From contig NZ_KB894096.1 of NCBI RefSeq assembly GCF_000374305.1, forward strand, positions 310,001 through 374,000: a stretch of DNA of 64,000 nucleotides, given 5' to 3'. Under the pieces are notes generated by a model that was not told where the DNA came from, searched no databases, and saw nothing but the letters and a program-made list of their open reading frames with translations. Made by a program: the position numbers and the translations under genes. Shown here piece after piece: positions 25,006 through 33,784 of the stretch. The stretch is from Actinomadura flavalba DSM 45200. GTDB lineage: Bacteria > Actinomycetota > Actinomycetes > Streptosporangiales > Streptosporangiaceae. Positions within the stretch are counted from its first letter, which is position 1; each line of letters starts with the position of its first letter.

Positions 25006-26100
25006 ATGTACGTGGAACGGCAGATCCCTCTGCGCTTCGGTCACGCCAGCCGGGCCGCGCAGACGCACGTCAACCTGTCGGCCGTCCGCCAGGACGGCCG
25101 CTGCCTGTGGGTCGCGGGCGACGAGACCGCCACCGTCGAACGCCTCACCGCGCGCACCGACGAGCACGGCCGCCTCACCGGCTACGACGACGAGCGCACG
25201 TTCTTCCTCGCCGACCTGATCCCGCTGCCCGCCGGGCGCGAGGAGGAGGCCGACATCGAGGGACTGTGCCGCGACGGCGCGTGGCTGTGGGCCATCGGCT
25301 CGCACAGCCTCAAACGCAAGCGGATCAAGCCGCACCACAACGACGCCAAGTCGCGGCGGCGCCTGGCGTCGGTCGTCCGCGAGGACAACCGGTTCGTGCT
25401 GGCCCGGCTGCCGCTGGTCACCGGCCCCGACGGGCTGCCCGAACCGGTCGCCCGCGACGGCGACCGCGCCGCCGCCGTCCTCGGCCTGCACAAGGACTCC
25501 CTCGCCGACCTGCTCGCCGACGACCCGCACCTCGCGCCGTTCCTGGCCATCCCCAGCAAGGACAACGGCCTGGACATCGAGGGCGTCGCCACCCGCGGCG
25601 ACCGCCTCTACATCGGGCTGCGCGGCCCGGTGCTGCGCGGCTGGGCCGTCCTGGTGGAGATCCGCCCCGGCACCGACCCCGACGATCCGCACCGGCTGCG
25701 CGCCCTGCGCTTCGCCGACGGCGCCCGCTACCGCACGCACTTCCTGGACCTGCGCGGCCTGGGCATCCGCGACCTGTGCCCGCACGGCGACGACCTGCTC
25801 GTCCTGGCCGGGCCCAGCATGGGCCTGTCGGGCCCGGTGCGGCTGCTGCGCTGGCGCGGCGCCTGCGGCACCCCCGCGCCCGAGGCCGACGCGCCCGGCA
25901 TCGTGCACGCCGACGACCTGGAGACCGTCGGGGACCTGCCGCACGGCGACGGCGAGGACCACGCCGAGGGCGTCGCCGTCCTGGACACCGGGCTCACCGG
26001 CGGACGCGAGAAGCTGCTGGTCGTCTACGACAGCCCGGCCGCGGCGCGGCTCGCCGCCGACGAGGCCGTCCTGGCCGACATCGTCACCCTCCCGCAGTAA
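25006..26100 (+). CDS. DUF3616 family protein
   Basis: 364 residues, soluble, rich in beta-propeller-like repeats (GLCRDGAWLWAIGSHS; GLDIEGVATRGDRLYIGLRG; GIRDLCPHGDDLLVLAGP). DUF3616 proteins are uncharacterised; the repeated G-D-x-L/W-hydrophobic units suggest a propeller binding a ligand or protein. The ATG at 25006 precedes the first conserved block; an upstream ATG at 24943 lies in non-coding-like sequence. It stands alone. Confidence 0.75.
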   Translation: MYVERQIPLRFGHASRAAQTHVNLSAVRQDGRCLWVAGDETATVERLTARTDEHGRLTGYDDERTFFLADLIPLPAGREEEADIEGLCRDGAWLWAIGSHSLKRKRIKPHHNDAKSRRRLASVVREDNRFVLARLPLVTGPDGLPEPVARDGDRAAAVLGLHKDSLADLLADDPHLAPFLAIPSKDNGLDIEGVATRGDRLYIGLRGPVLRGWAVLVEIRPGTDPDDPHRLRALRFADGARYRTHFLDLRGLGIRDLCPHGDDLLVLAGPSMGLSGPVRLLRWRGACGTPAPEADAPGIVHADDLETVGDLPHGDGEDHAEGVAVLDTGLTGGREKLLVVYDSPAAARLAADEAVLADIVTLPQ

Positions 26101-26161
26101 GCGCGCGCTTGCGTCGTCTGCTTGGATGGTCTCCGACCCCCTCCGGCGGAAGGTGCGAGAC

Positions 26162-27358
26162 ATGATCGAGTGGTCCGGCGAAGACCTCATGATCCGCGAC
26201 GCGGTGCGCGACTGGATCGAGGCCAGGGTGCGCCCGCACCTGGACGAGCTGGACTCCGGCGACCTGCCGCCCTACGACCTGCTGCGCGACCTGTACAAGA
26301 CGTTCGGCATGGACGAGATGGCCCGCTCGTCCTTCGCCAAGCGGCTCGACCGGCCCGCCGCCGCGTCCGGCGACGACACCCCCGGCGGCGGCAACGCCGC
26401 GATGAACATGCTGCCGATCATCGAGCTGTGCAAGGTCGCCCCCGGCCTGGTGTCGGCGCTCGGCGTCAGCCTCGGCCTCGCCGCCGGGACGATCATGAAG
26501 CGCGGCACCCGCGAGCAGAAGGAACGCTGGGGCCTGGACCTGCTCACCCTGGACAAGATCGGCGCATGGGCCATCACCGAGCCCGACTCCGGCTCCGACG
26601 CCTTCGGCGGCATGCAGGCCACCGCCCGCCGCGACGGCGACGACTACGTCCTCAGCGGCTCCAAGACGTTCATCACCAACGGCCCCCACGCCGACACCAT
26701 CGTCTTCTACTGCAAGCTCGACGACGGCGCCGCGCCCCGCGACCGAGAGATCCTCACCTTCGTCCTGGACCGCGGCATGCCCGGCCTGGAGCAGACCCGC
26801 CCGCTGCGCAAGATGGGCCTGCACTCCTCCCCCACCGGCGAGCTGTTCCTCACCGACGTCCGCGCCGGCGCCGACCGGCTGCTGGCCGCCGGATCGGGCG
26901 GCGGACGCGAGTCGGCCCGGCAGAACTTCGTCACCGAACGCGCCGGCGTCGCCGCCATGGCGCTCGGCGTCATCGAGGAGTGCCTGCGCCTGTCGGTCGA
27001 CTACGCCAAGACCCGCGAACTGTGGGGCCAGGCCATCGGCGACTTCCAGCTCATCCAGCTCAAACTGGCCCGGATGGAGGTCGCCCGCCTCAACGTCCAG
27101 AACCTCGTCTTCCGCCACATCGAGATGCAGCGCGCCGGACGCACCCCCACCCTCGCCGAAGCCTCCGCCATGAAGCTCTACGCCGCCCAGGCCGCCAGCG
27201 AGGTCGCCCAGGAGGCCGTCCAGCTCTTCGGCGGCAACGGCTACATGAGCGAGTACCGCGTCGAGCAGCTCGCCCGCGACGCCAAGTCCTTCCAGATCTA
27301 CGCCGGAACCGACGAGATCCAGGTCGTCCACATCGCCCGCGACCTGCTGGGCCGCTGA
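26162..27358 (+). CDS. Acyl-CoA dehydrogenase
   Basis: 398 residues. Flavin-binding AITEPDSGSDAFGG, substrate-loop FITNGPHAD, and C-terminal QLFGGNGYMSEY and AGTDEIQ with the catalytic Glu in the usual GTxEI position. The start at 26162 has GGAAGG 9 nt upstream; an in-frame ATG at 26126 has none. The insertion of about 20 Gly/Asp-rich residues near 70 is unusual. It is probably involved in fatty- or branched-acyl-CoA oxidation; specificity cannot be read. Confidence 0.9.
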   Translation: MIEWSGEDLMIRDAVRDWIEARVRPHLDELDSGDLPPYDLLRDLYKTFGMDEMARSSFAKRLDRPAAASGDDTPGGGNAAMNMLPIIELCKVAPGLVSALGVSLGLAAGTIMKRGTREQKERWGLDLLTLDKIGAWAITEPDSGSDAFGGMQATARRDGDDYVLSGSKTFITNGPHADTIVFYCKLDDGAAPRDREILTFVLDRGMPGLEQTRPLRKMGLHSSPTGELFLTDVRAGADRLLAAGSGGGRESARQNFVTERAGVAAMALGVIEECLRLSVDYAKTRELWGQAIGDFQLIQLKLARMEVARLNVQNLVFRHIEMQRAGRTPTLAEASAMKLYAAQAASEVAQEAVQLFGGNGYMSEYRVEQLARDAKSFQIYAGTDEIQVVHIARDLLGR

Positions 27359-27469
27359 CGCCCGGCCCGAACCTTCCCGGCGCGGACGGCGTCTCACCGG
27401 TGCGGGCCGCATCCGGCCCGCACCGGTGATCGCTGGACAGCCCGCGACGGGAAATGGATACTCACAGCC

Positions 27470-28006
27470 ATGGACGGTCGGCCCCCGGTGGTGCGCGCCT
27501 CCGACGGCGATCGCGACCGCGCGCTGCGCGTGCTCAGCGAACGGGTCGCCGAAGGGCGGATCTCCACCGACACCTTCGAGCGGCGCGTCGACCTGGTGCT
27601 GCGCGCCCGCAACGAGGCCGAACTCGCCGACATCGTCGAGGACCTGCCGCCCACCGGACGGGTCGTCGCGCGGCTCACCGGGCTCGTCTCCAGCGTCTCG
27701 CGGGCCACCGCCCGCGTCGAGGCCGCCTGGCGCGCCCCGCGCCTGCCCCGGTTCACGCTGCCGCCCGAGGGCCTGGGCCGCATCGTCGTCGGCCGCGCGC
27801 CCGGCTGCCACTTCCTGCTCACCGACGTCACCGTCTCCCGCGTGCACGCCGAGATCCGCCGCACCCCCGACGGCTGGACCATCACCGACCTGGGCTCGAT
27901 GAACGGCACCCGCGTCAACGGCCGCCGCATCCTCGGCCTGGCCCGCCTGCACCCCGGCGACCAGGTCGGCTTCGGCGAAACGTCCTTCGTCGCCACCGCC
28001 CCCTGA
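27470..28006 (+). CDS. DUF1707 plus FHA domain protein
   Basis: 178 residues. Residues 8-60 are a DUF1707 module (VRASDGDRDRALRVLSERV, then GRISTDTFERRVD), and 100-175 are an FHA phosphothreonine-binding domain (IVVGRAPGCHF, VSRVHAEI, DLGSMNGTRVNG), with the conserved Arg, Ser, His and Asn. It should read Ser/Thr-kinase signals. A GATACT -10 ends 8-9 nt before the ATG, so the mRNA is probably leaderless. Confidence 0.92.
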   Translation: MDGRPPVVRASDGDRDRALRVLSERVAEGRISTDTFERRVDLVLRARNEAELADIVEDLPPTGRVVARLTGLVSSVSRATARVEAAWRAPRLPRFTLPPEGLGRIVVGRAPGCHFLLTDVTVSRVHAEIRRTPDGWTITDLGSMNGTRVNGRRILGLARLHPGDQVGFGETSFVATAP

Positions 28007-28017
28007 CCCCGCCCCGC

Positions 28018-29067
28018 ATGGACGACGACCCCACCGCTTGGCCCGCCGCCGCGCTGCGCCGCCTGGACGCCGAACGCGCCGCCCTCGAACCCACCCCGCT
28101 GCGCGCGTTCCCCCTCGCCCACGACGTCGCGGTCCTGCTCAAGGACGAGTCGGCCCTGCCCACCGGCTCCCTCAAGCACCGCGCCGCCCGCGCCCTGTTC
28201 CGCCACGCCATCGCCTCGGGCCGCATCACCGAGGGCACCCCCGTCGTCGAGGCCACCGGCGGCGGCGCCGCCCTCGCCCAGGCCACGTTCGCCCGCCTCC
28301 TCGGCCTGCCCTACACCGCCGTCCTGCCCGGCGCCCCCGACCCCCGCCGCGCCGCGCCGCTGGAGGCGCTCGGCGCCGAAGTCCGGTTCGTCACCCCACC
28401 CCTGGCCATCTACGCCACCGCGCGCGAGCTGGCCGCCGCCACCGGCGGCTGCTTCCTCGACCAGTACGCGCACGCCGCGCACGCGCTGGACCACCGCGGC
28501 GACGATCCCGCCATCGAGCTCGCCGCTCAGCTCCCCGCACCGCCCGCCTGGATCGTCGCCGGAGCCGGGACGGGCGCCACCGCCGCCGCGTTCGGCCGGC
28601 ACGCCCGCACCTACGGCACCGGCACCCGCCTGGCCGTCGCCGACCCAGAGAACTCCGCCTGCTTCCCCGCATGGGTCACCGGTGATCTCGGCTACGCCAC
28701 CGGCATGCCCTCGCGCATCGAGGGCATAGGCCGCCCCCGCGTCGAACCCGGCTTCCTGCCCGGCCTCTACGACCTGGTCGTCCCGGTGCCGGACGCGGCG
28801 AGCGTCGCCGCCGCCCGCGCCGCGCGCGCCGCCACCGGCCTGCCCGTCGGCGGATCGACCGGCACCTGCCTGTGGGCCGCGCTGCACCTGGCCGCCCGTC
28901 CCGCCGCCACCGGGACCACGATCGTCGCCGTCCTCGGCGACGCCGCCGACCGGCACCTGCGCACCGTCCACGACGACGCCTGGGCCGCCGCCAAGGGCCT
29001 CGACCCCGCCCCCTACGCCGCCGCCCTCGACCGGTTCGCCGCCGGCGGCCCCTTCACTCCGCCCTGA
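28018..29067 (+). CDS. PLP-dependent lyase, cysteine synthase-like (fold II)
   Basis: 349 residues. The PLP lysine is in TGSLKHRAA (about 45), the phosphate loop in GAGTGATAAA, and substrate-side loops are EATGGGAAL and GGSTGTC. It belongs to the Trp-synthase-beta/cysteine-synthase superfamily. EATGGGAA replaces the usual asparagine-containing substrate loop, so the substrate may differ from O-acetylserine. It begins 11 bp after the FHA gene. Confidence 0.8.
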   Translation: MDDDPTAWPAAALRRLDAERAALEPTPLRAFPLAHDVAVLLKDESALPTGSLKHRAARALFRHAIASGRITEGTPVVEATGGGAALAQATFARLLGLPYTAVLPGAPDPRRAAPLEALGAEVRFVTPPLAIYATARELAAATGGCFLDQYAHAAHALDHRGDDPAIELAAQLPAPPAWIVAGAGTGATAAAFGRHARTYGTGTRLAVADPENSACFPAWVTGDLGYATGMPSRIEGIGRPRVEPGFLPGLYDLVVPVPDAASVAAARAARAATGLPVGGSTGTCLWAALHLAARPAATGTTIVAVLGDAADRHLRTVHDDAWAAAKGLDPAPYAAALDRFAAGGPFTPP

Positions 29068-29091
29068 CGCGCACCCGCGGACCCGTCCGGA

Positions 29092-29814
29092 CTAGATCGG
29101 GCCGGCCCGGTACACGACGAAGGAGACCGCGATGTACTGGAGGACGTAGGCGGCGATCGTGAGGGCGTGGAAGACCTCGTGGAAGCCGAAGTAGCGGGGG
29201 GAGGGGTCGGGGCGGCGGCGGGCGTAGACGACGCCGCCCGCGCTGTACAGGACGCCGCCGAGCGCCACCAGCGTCGCCACGGCCACGCCGGTGCCCTCGA
29301 TGAACTGCGGGACGAACAGCACCGCGACCCAGCCCAGCGCGATGTACAGCCCCGTGTACAGGGCGCGGGGCGCGCCCGCCCACAGCACCCGGAACAGCAC
29401 GCCCGCCAGCGCGCCGCCCCACACCACGGCCAGCACCACCACGCGCGTGACCCCGTCCAGGATCAGCACCGCGAACGGCGTGTACGTGCCCGCGATGATG
29501 AGGTAGATGTTGGCGTGGTCGAAGCGGCGCAGCACCTCGGTGACCTTCGGCGTCCACCGGCCCCGGTGGTAGAACGCCGAGACGCCGAACAACTGCGCCG
29601 ACGTCAGCGCGTAGATCGCCGCGCACAGCCGCGCGGGCAGCGTCGGCCCGAGCGCGACCATGACGAACCCCGCGACGAGCGTGACGGGGAACGTCCCCGC
29701 GTGCAGCCAGCCGCGCAGCCGGGGTTTGACCACGTCCGCGATCTGCTCGACGGCGTCCGGCGCGCGGCCGTCGCTCGCGGTGCTGTTCGCGGTCTTGCTC
29801 TCGGGGGCTGACAC
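29092..29814 (-). CDS. Haemolysin III/TrhA family membrane protein
   Basis: 240 residues from a GTG. Seven membrane helices with the PAQR zinc-hydrolase-like residues: SAFYHR, FDHANIYLIIAGTYTPF and the late FHEVFHALTIAAY (HxxxH). PAQR-type proteins bind zinc and influence membrane lipid balance; the haemolysin name is historical. The N-terminal 35 residues are polar. It converges on the PLP gene. Confidence 0.9.
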   Translation of the reverse strand: MSAPESKTANSTASDGRAPDAVEQIADVVKPRLRGWLHAGTFPVTLVAGFVMVALGPTLPARLCAAIYALTSAQLFGVSAFYHRGRWTPKVTEVLRRFDHANIYLIIAGTYTPFAVLILDGVTRVVVLAVVWGGALAGVLFRVLWAGAPRALYTGLYIALGWVAVLFVPQFIEGTGVAVATLVALGGVLYSAGGVVYARRRPDPSPRYFGFHEVFHALTIAAYVLQYIAVSFVVYRAGPI

Positions 29815-29874
29815 GGCATCAGCGTATCCCCTCTGATCAGCGGGAACCGGTGATATCGGCCACCCAACCGCGCG

Positions 29875-29890
29875 CCTTGACGGTGTAAGG
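29875..29890 (+). repeat. Dispersed palindrome copy 4
   Basis: CCTTGAC-GGT-GTAAGG between the lrp stop and the hlyIII start; 61 bp upstream of the hlyIII start codon when read on the minus strand. Confidence 0.6.
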
Positions 29891-29900
29891 TCCGGCCGGG

Positions 29901-30341
29901 TCACAGCAGCGGGCGGCGGCCCTCCCACGGCGTGCTCAGCACCACCGTCGTGCGCGTCGCCACGTTCGCGGCCGCCCGGATGCGCTGGAGCAGGTCCTCC
30001 AGGGCGTTGGGGCTGGCCACCCGCACCTTGAGGATGTAGCTCTCGTCCCCCGCGACCGAGTGGCACGCCTCGATCTCCGCCAGGCCCGCCAGCCGGTCGG
30101 GCGCGTCGTCGGGGGCGGCCGGGTCGATCGGCTTGATCGAGACGAACGCCGTCAGCGGCAGCCCGATCAGCTCGTGGTCGATCTGCGCCGTGAACCCGGT
30201 GACCAGGCCCCGCTTCTGCAACCGCCGGACGCGCTGGTGCACCGCCGACACCGACAGGCCCGTCTCGCGCGCCAGATCGGTGAAACTCATCCGCCCGTCG
30301 TCGGCCAGCAGGCCGAGGATCTGCCGATCGATCTCCTCCAC
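29901..30341 (-). CDS. Lrp/AsnC family regulator
   Basis: 146 residues. HTH at 5-50 (DRQILGLLADDGRMSFTDLA, then a recognition helix SVSAVHQRVRRLQKRGL) and a RAM ligand-binding domain after it, with the typical GDESYILKV stretch. These octameric regulators sense amino acids. A TAGATT -10 ends about 6 bp before the GTG start, so the transcript is probably leaderless. It might control the kam genes 7-15 kb away, but nothing in the sequence proves this. Confidence 0.92.
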   Translation of the reverse strand: MEEIDRQILGLLADDGRMSFTDLARETGLSVSAVHQRVRRLQKRGLVTGFTAQIDHELIGLPLTAFVSIKPIDPAAPDDAPDRLAGLAEIEACHSVAGDESYILKVRVASPNALEDLLQRIRAAANVATRTTVVLSTPWEGRRPLL

Positions 30342-30420
30342 GCGGAGAATCTAGCGCGCCCGCGGGCCTTCCCGGGCCGCTCTGGACGATCTCCCCCGAT
30401 CCGGTCGGAAAACCCCCGGA

Positions 30421-31434
30421 TCAACGGCCCGCGCGGGCGCCGCGCGGCGGGCCGCAGCTCCCCCGCACGACCAGCTCGGCCGGCAGCGGCTCGGGCGCGT
30501 GGCCGCGCCGCGCCGGGTCGCGCAGCACCAGCTCGCAGGCGCGGCGGCCCATCGCGCGGGCGGGCCGCGCCACGGCCGTCAGCGGCGGGTCGCACAGCTC
30601 GGCCCACGGAACGTCGTCCACCATCGCGATCGACACGTCGGCCGGGACGCGCAGGTCCAGTTCGCGGGCGACCAGGACGGCCGCCTCCCCGAGCAGGTGC
30701 CCGGCCGCCAGCACGGCGGTGACGTCGTCGCGGCTCTGGAGCAGGCCCGCCGCCGCGGCGTAGGCGCTGTCGCGGTTGGGCCGGGCCGGCACCAGCAGCG
30801 ACTCCGGCACGGCCAGGCCCAGCCGGGTGAGCGCCGCGCGGAACGCCCGCTCGCGCACGTCGGGCTCGCCGCCGGGCGCGGCGGCGCCCAGGTAGGCGAT
30901 GCGGCGGTGCCCGAGCCCCGCCAGGTACTCGGTGAGGTGCCGGACACCGGTGGCGTCGTCGGCCAGGACGCCCGGCACGCCGGGCACGCCGCGCGCCACG
31001 CGCTCGGCGAACACCAGCCCGGCGGCGCGGGCGGCCTCGGCCCACGGGGCGGACTCGCCGCACGGCACGGCGACGACGCCCTCCAGCCGTCGTTCCAGGA
31101 ACCGGCCGACGATCGCGGCCTCACGTGCGGCGTCGCCGCCGGACAGGTCGATCACGACGTGCTCGCCCAGGTCGCGGGCGGCGGCCAGCACGCCCTCGGC
31201 CAGCTCGGCGGCGAACGGGTCGGTCAGGTCGGGCAGGACGAGCCCGACGCCACCCCCGCCGCGCCCGCGCAGGCTGCGGGCCCCGGCGCTCGGCCGGTAG
31301 CCCAGCTCGCGGGCGGCGGCCAGGACGCGTTCGCGGGTGGCGGCGCCGACGGGCCCGCTGCCGTTGAACACCCGCGAGACGGTGGCGATGCCGACCCCGG
31401 CCCCGGCCGCCACGTCCTTGATGGTGACGCTCAT
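30421..31434 (-). CDS. LacI family repressor of the sugar ABC genes
   Basis: 337 residues. N-terminal HTH (TIKDVAAGAGVGIATVSRVF) with the hinge helix, then a periplasmic-binding-protein-like sugar domain (GLVLPDLTDPFAAELAEGV; PADVSIAMVDDVPWAELCDPPLT). The ATG at 31434 has GGGAAG 9 nt upstream and was preferred to the one at 31443. It is divergent from ATPase gene 1, with two LacI-type operators between them, so it probably represses both and itself. Confidence 0.92.
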   Translation of the reverse strand: MSVTIKDVAAGAGVGIATVSRVFNGSGPVGAATRERVLAAARELGYRPSAGARSLRGRGGGGVGLVLPDLTDPFAAELAEGVLAAARDLGEHVVIDLSGGDAAREAAIVGRFLERRLEGVVAVPCGESAPWAEAARAAGLVFAERVARGVPGVPGVLADDATGVRHLTEYLAGLGHRRIAYLGAAAPGGEPDVRERAFRAALTRLGLAVPESLLVPARPNRDSAYAAAAGLLQSRDDVTAVLAAGHLLGEAAVLVARELDLRVPADVSIAMVDDVPWAELCDPPLTAVARPARAMGRRACELVLRDPARRGHAPEPLPAELVVRGSCGPPRGARAGR

Positions 31435-31465
31435 GCCGGGCATCTTCCCATAACCGGCGCTTTAC

Positions 31466-31542
31466 TGAAAACGTTTCCATGAATTTCAATCCAGCGAGAC
31501 GACATAAAGCCTGGTGGAACCGGATGCGTGGAAACGTTTCCA
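31466..31542. promoter_or_regulatory. Pair of LacI-type operators
   Basis: TGAAAACGTTTCCA (31466-31479) and the perfect palindrome TGGAAACGTTTCCA (31529-31542), both with the central CG of LacI/CcpA-type sites. Their centres are 63 bp apart, about six helical turns, which suits DNA looping. The second ends 3 bp before the AGGAGG of the ATPase gene. Confidence 0.85.
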
Positions 31543-31554
31543 GAAGGAGGACGG

Positions 31555-32802
31555 ATGGCCGCGATCGTGCTCGACGGCGTCGACAAGGTCTACGCGGGCG
31601 GGGTGAAGGCGGTCGACGATCTCGACCTGGAGATCCGCGACGGCGAGTTCATGGTGCTCGTCGGCCCCTCGGGCTGCGGCAAGTCCACCGCCCTGCGGAT
31701 GATCGCCGGGCTGGAGGAGATCAGCGGCGGCACGGTGTCGATCGGCGACCGCGTCGTCAACGACCTGGCCCCCAAGGACCGCGACATCGCCATGGTCTTC
31801 CAGAACTACGCCCTCTACCCGCACATGACGGTGGAGAAGAACCTGGAGTTCGGCCTGAAGCTGCGCGGCGCCTCCAAGGAGGAGCGCCGCAAGAAGGTGC
31901 TCCAGGCCGCCAAGATGCTCGGCCTGGAGCAGTTCCTGGACCGCAAGCCCGCCGCGCTGTCGGGCGGTCAGCGCCAGCGCGTCGCGATGGGGCGCGCGAT
32001 CGTCCGCGAGCCGCAGGCGTTCCTCATGGACGAGCCGCTGTCCAACCTGGACGCCAAGCTCCGCGTGTCCATGCGCGCCTCCCTCAGCCAGCTCCACGAG
32101 CGGCTCGGCGTCACCACCGTCTACGTCACCCACGACCAGATCGAGGCGATGACGCTCGGCACCCGCGTCTGCGTGCTGCGCGAGGGCCGCCTCCAGCAGG
32201 TCGACACCCCCCAGCGGCTGTTCGACGACCCCGTCAACCTGTTCGTCGCCGGGTTCATCGGCTCGCCCGCCATGAACTTCGTGACGGCCCGCCTGGAGCA
32301 GGGCGAGGACGGCGGCTTGGTCGCCGCGTTCGCCGGGTTCGCGCTGCCCGTCCCGGCCGAGCGCGTCGCCGAGCGCCCCGGCCTGGACGGCTACGCCGGC
32401 CGCGAGGTCATCCTCGGCGTGCGGCCCTCGGACTTCGAGGACGCCGCGCACGCCAAGCCCGACTGGGCGCCGCTGGCCGTCACCGCCAGCGTCACCGAGG
32501 AGCTGGGCAGCGAGATCAACGTCATCTTCACCATCGACGCGCCGCCGGTCGAGCACAAGGACACCGCCGACCTGGCCGAGGACGCCACCGAGGGCGACGA
32601 TGCCGCGATCCCGCTGATCGACGACCGGGCGCTGTGGACGGCCCGCGTCAACGCCCGCTCGGCGGTGCGTCCCGGCGCCGACCTGGAGGTCGCCGTCGAC
32701 ACCCGCCGCCTGCACTTCTTCGACCCCGCGACGGGCCTCGCGATCGGGCACGGCGGCGCGGCGCAGGACGGCGACGTGTCCCTGGCGAAGGAGACCGTCT
32801 GA
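31555..32802 (+). CDS. Sugar ABC transporter ATPase 1 (MsmK/UgpC type)
   Basis: 415 residues. Walker [10 protein letters not shown], signature [14 protein letters not shown], Walker [11 protein letters not shown] and the switch His in VTHDQ; a C-terminal regulatory OB domain has a longer acidic insertion ([14 protein letters not shown]). Such ATPases power CUT1 sugar importers. It is alone on its strand, behind two LacI operators, and converges on the permease genes, separated by a shared terminator. A second ATPase heads the permease operon, so this one may serve other importers as well. Confidence 0.92.
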   Translation: MAAIVLDGVDKVYAGGVKAVDDLDLEIRDGEFMVLVGPSGCGKSTALRMIAGLEEISGGTVSIGDRVVNDLAPKDRDIAMVFQNYALYPHMTVEKNLEFGLKLRGASKEERRKKVLQAAKMLGLEQFLDRKPAALSGGQRQRVAMGRAIVREPQAFLMDEPLSNLDAKLRVSMRASLSQLHERLGVTTVYVTHDQIEAMTLGTRVCVLREGRLQQVDTPQRLFDDPVNLFVAGFIGSPAMNFVTARLEQGEDGGLVAAFAGFALPVPAERVAERPGLDGYAGREVILGVRPSDFEDAAHAKPDWAPLAVTASVTEELGSEINVIFTIDAPPVEHKDTADLAEDATEGDDAAIPLIDDRALWTARVNARSAVRPGADLEVAVDTRRLHFFDPATGLAIGHGGAAQDGDVSLAKETV

Positions 32803-32811
32803 CACCACGCG

Positions 32812-32846
32812 GAAGGCCCCCGGAACCACGCGTTCCGGGGGCCTTC
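32812..32846. terminator. Bidirectional terminator
   Basis: Perfect 15-bp stem GAAGGCCCCCGGAAC / GTTCCGGGGGCCTTC with a 5-nt loop, between convergent ATPase 1 and malG-like genes. Confidence 0.9.
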
Positions 32847-32857
32847 TCCGTTCAGGG

Positions 32858-33784
32858 CTACTTGACCGAGCCGGCCAGGACGCCCTGCACGAAGTACCGC
32901 TGGAAGGCGAAGAACACGATCAGCGGGATGATCAGTGAGATGAACGCGCCCGGCGCCAGGATGTCGATGTTGCCGGTGAACTGGCGCATCTGCGACTGGA
33001 GCCACTTGGTCATCGGCTGGGCCTCGGTGTCGGCGAACACCAGCGCGACCAGCAGGTCGTTCCACACCCACAGGAACTGGAAGATGCCCAGGGAGGCGAT
33101 GGCCGGGCCGCCGAGCGGGAAGATGACCCGCCGGAAGATCGTCCACTCCGAGCCGCCGTCCATCCGCGCGGCCTCCAGCAGGTCGCGCGGGATCGCGATG
33201 AAGAAGTTGCGCAGCAGGAAGATCGCGAACGGGAGCCCGAACCCGACGTGGAACAGCACCACGCCGGTCACCGACCCGAACATCTGGAACCCGCCGACGT
33301 CGATGCGCCCGTACAGGTCGGCGACCGGCAGCAGCGCCACCTGCACCGGCACGACCAGCAGCGCGACGACCAGCAGGAACAGCCAGTCGCGGCCGGGGAA
33401 CTCCAGGCACGCGAACGCGTAGGCGGCCAGCGAGGCGATGACGACGACCAGGACCGTCGACGGCACCGTGATCGCGATCGTGTTCCAGAACGAGTCGATG
33501 AAGTCGGGCTTGTCGAGGATCGACCCGTAGGACGAGAACGTGAGCTGCGCGGGCTCGGTGAACACCGTCCACCAGCCGCTGGAGGCGTTGTCGGCGTTGG
33601 AGCGCAGCGAGGCGATCAGCAGCCCGAACGTCGGCACCAGCCAGAACAGCGCGATGAGCACCAGCAGGAACTGCGCGACGCCGCCGCCGAGCCGGTTGAC
33701 GATCCGGGAGGCGACACTGCGGCGCGGCGCGCCGTACCCGCCGCCGTTCCCGGTGGCCTCCGGTGCGGTCTTCTCGGTGCTCAT
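32858..33784 (-). CDS. Sugar ABC transporter permease (MalG type)
   Basis: 308 residues, six membrane helices, with the cytoplasmic EAA loop DLLEAARMDGGSEWTIFRRV that docks on the ATPase. The start overlaps the stop of the MalF-type gene by ATGA. It is the last gene of the four-gene operon. Confidence 0.92.
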   Translation of the reverse strand: MSTEKTAPEATGNGGGYGAPRRSVASRIVNRLGGGVAQFLLVLIALFWLVPTFGLLIASLRSNADNASSGWWTVFTEPAQLTFSSYGSILDKPDFIDSFWNTIAITVPSTVLVVVIASLAAYAFACLEFPGRDWLFLLVVALLVVPVQVALLPVADLYGRIDVGGFQMFGSVTGVVLFHVGFGLPFAIFLLRNFFIAIPRDLLEAARMDGGSEWTIFRRVIFPLGGPAIASLGIFQFLWVWNDLLVALVFADTEAQPMTKWLQSQMRQFTGNIDILAPGAFISLIIPLIVFFAFQRYFVQGVLAGSVK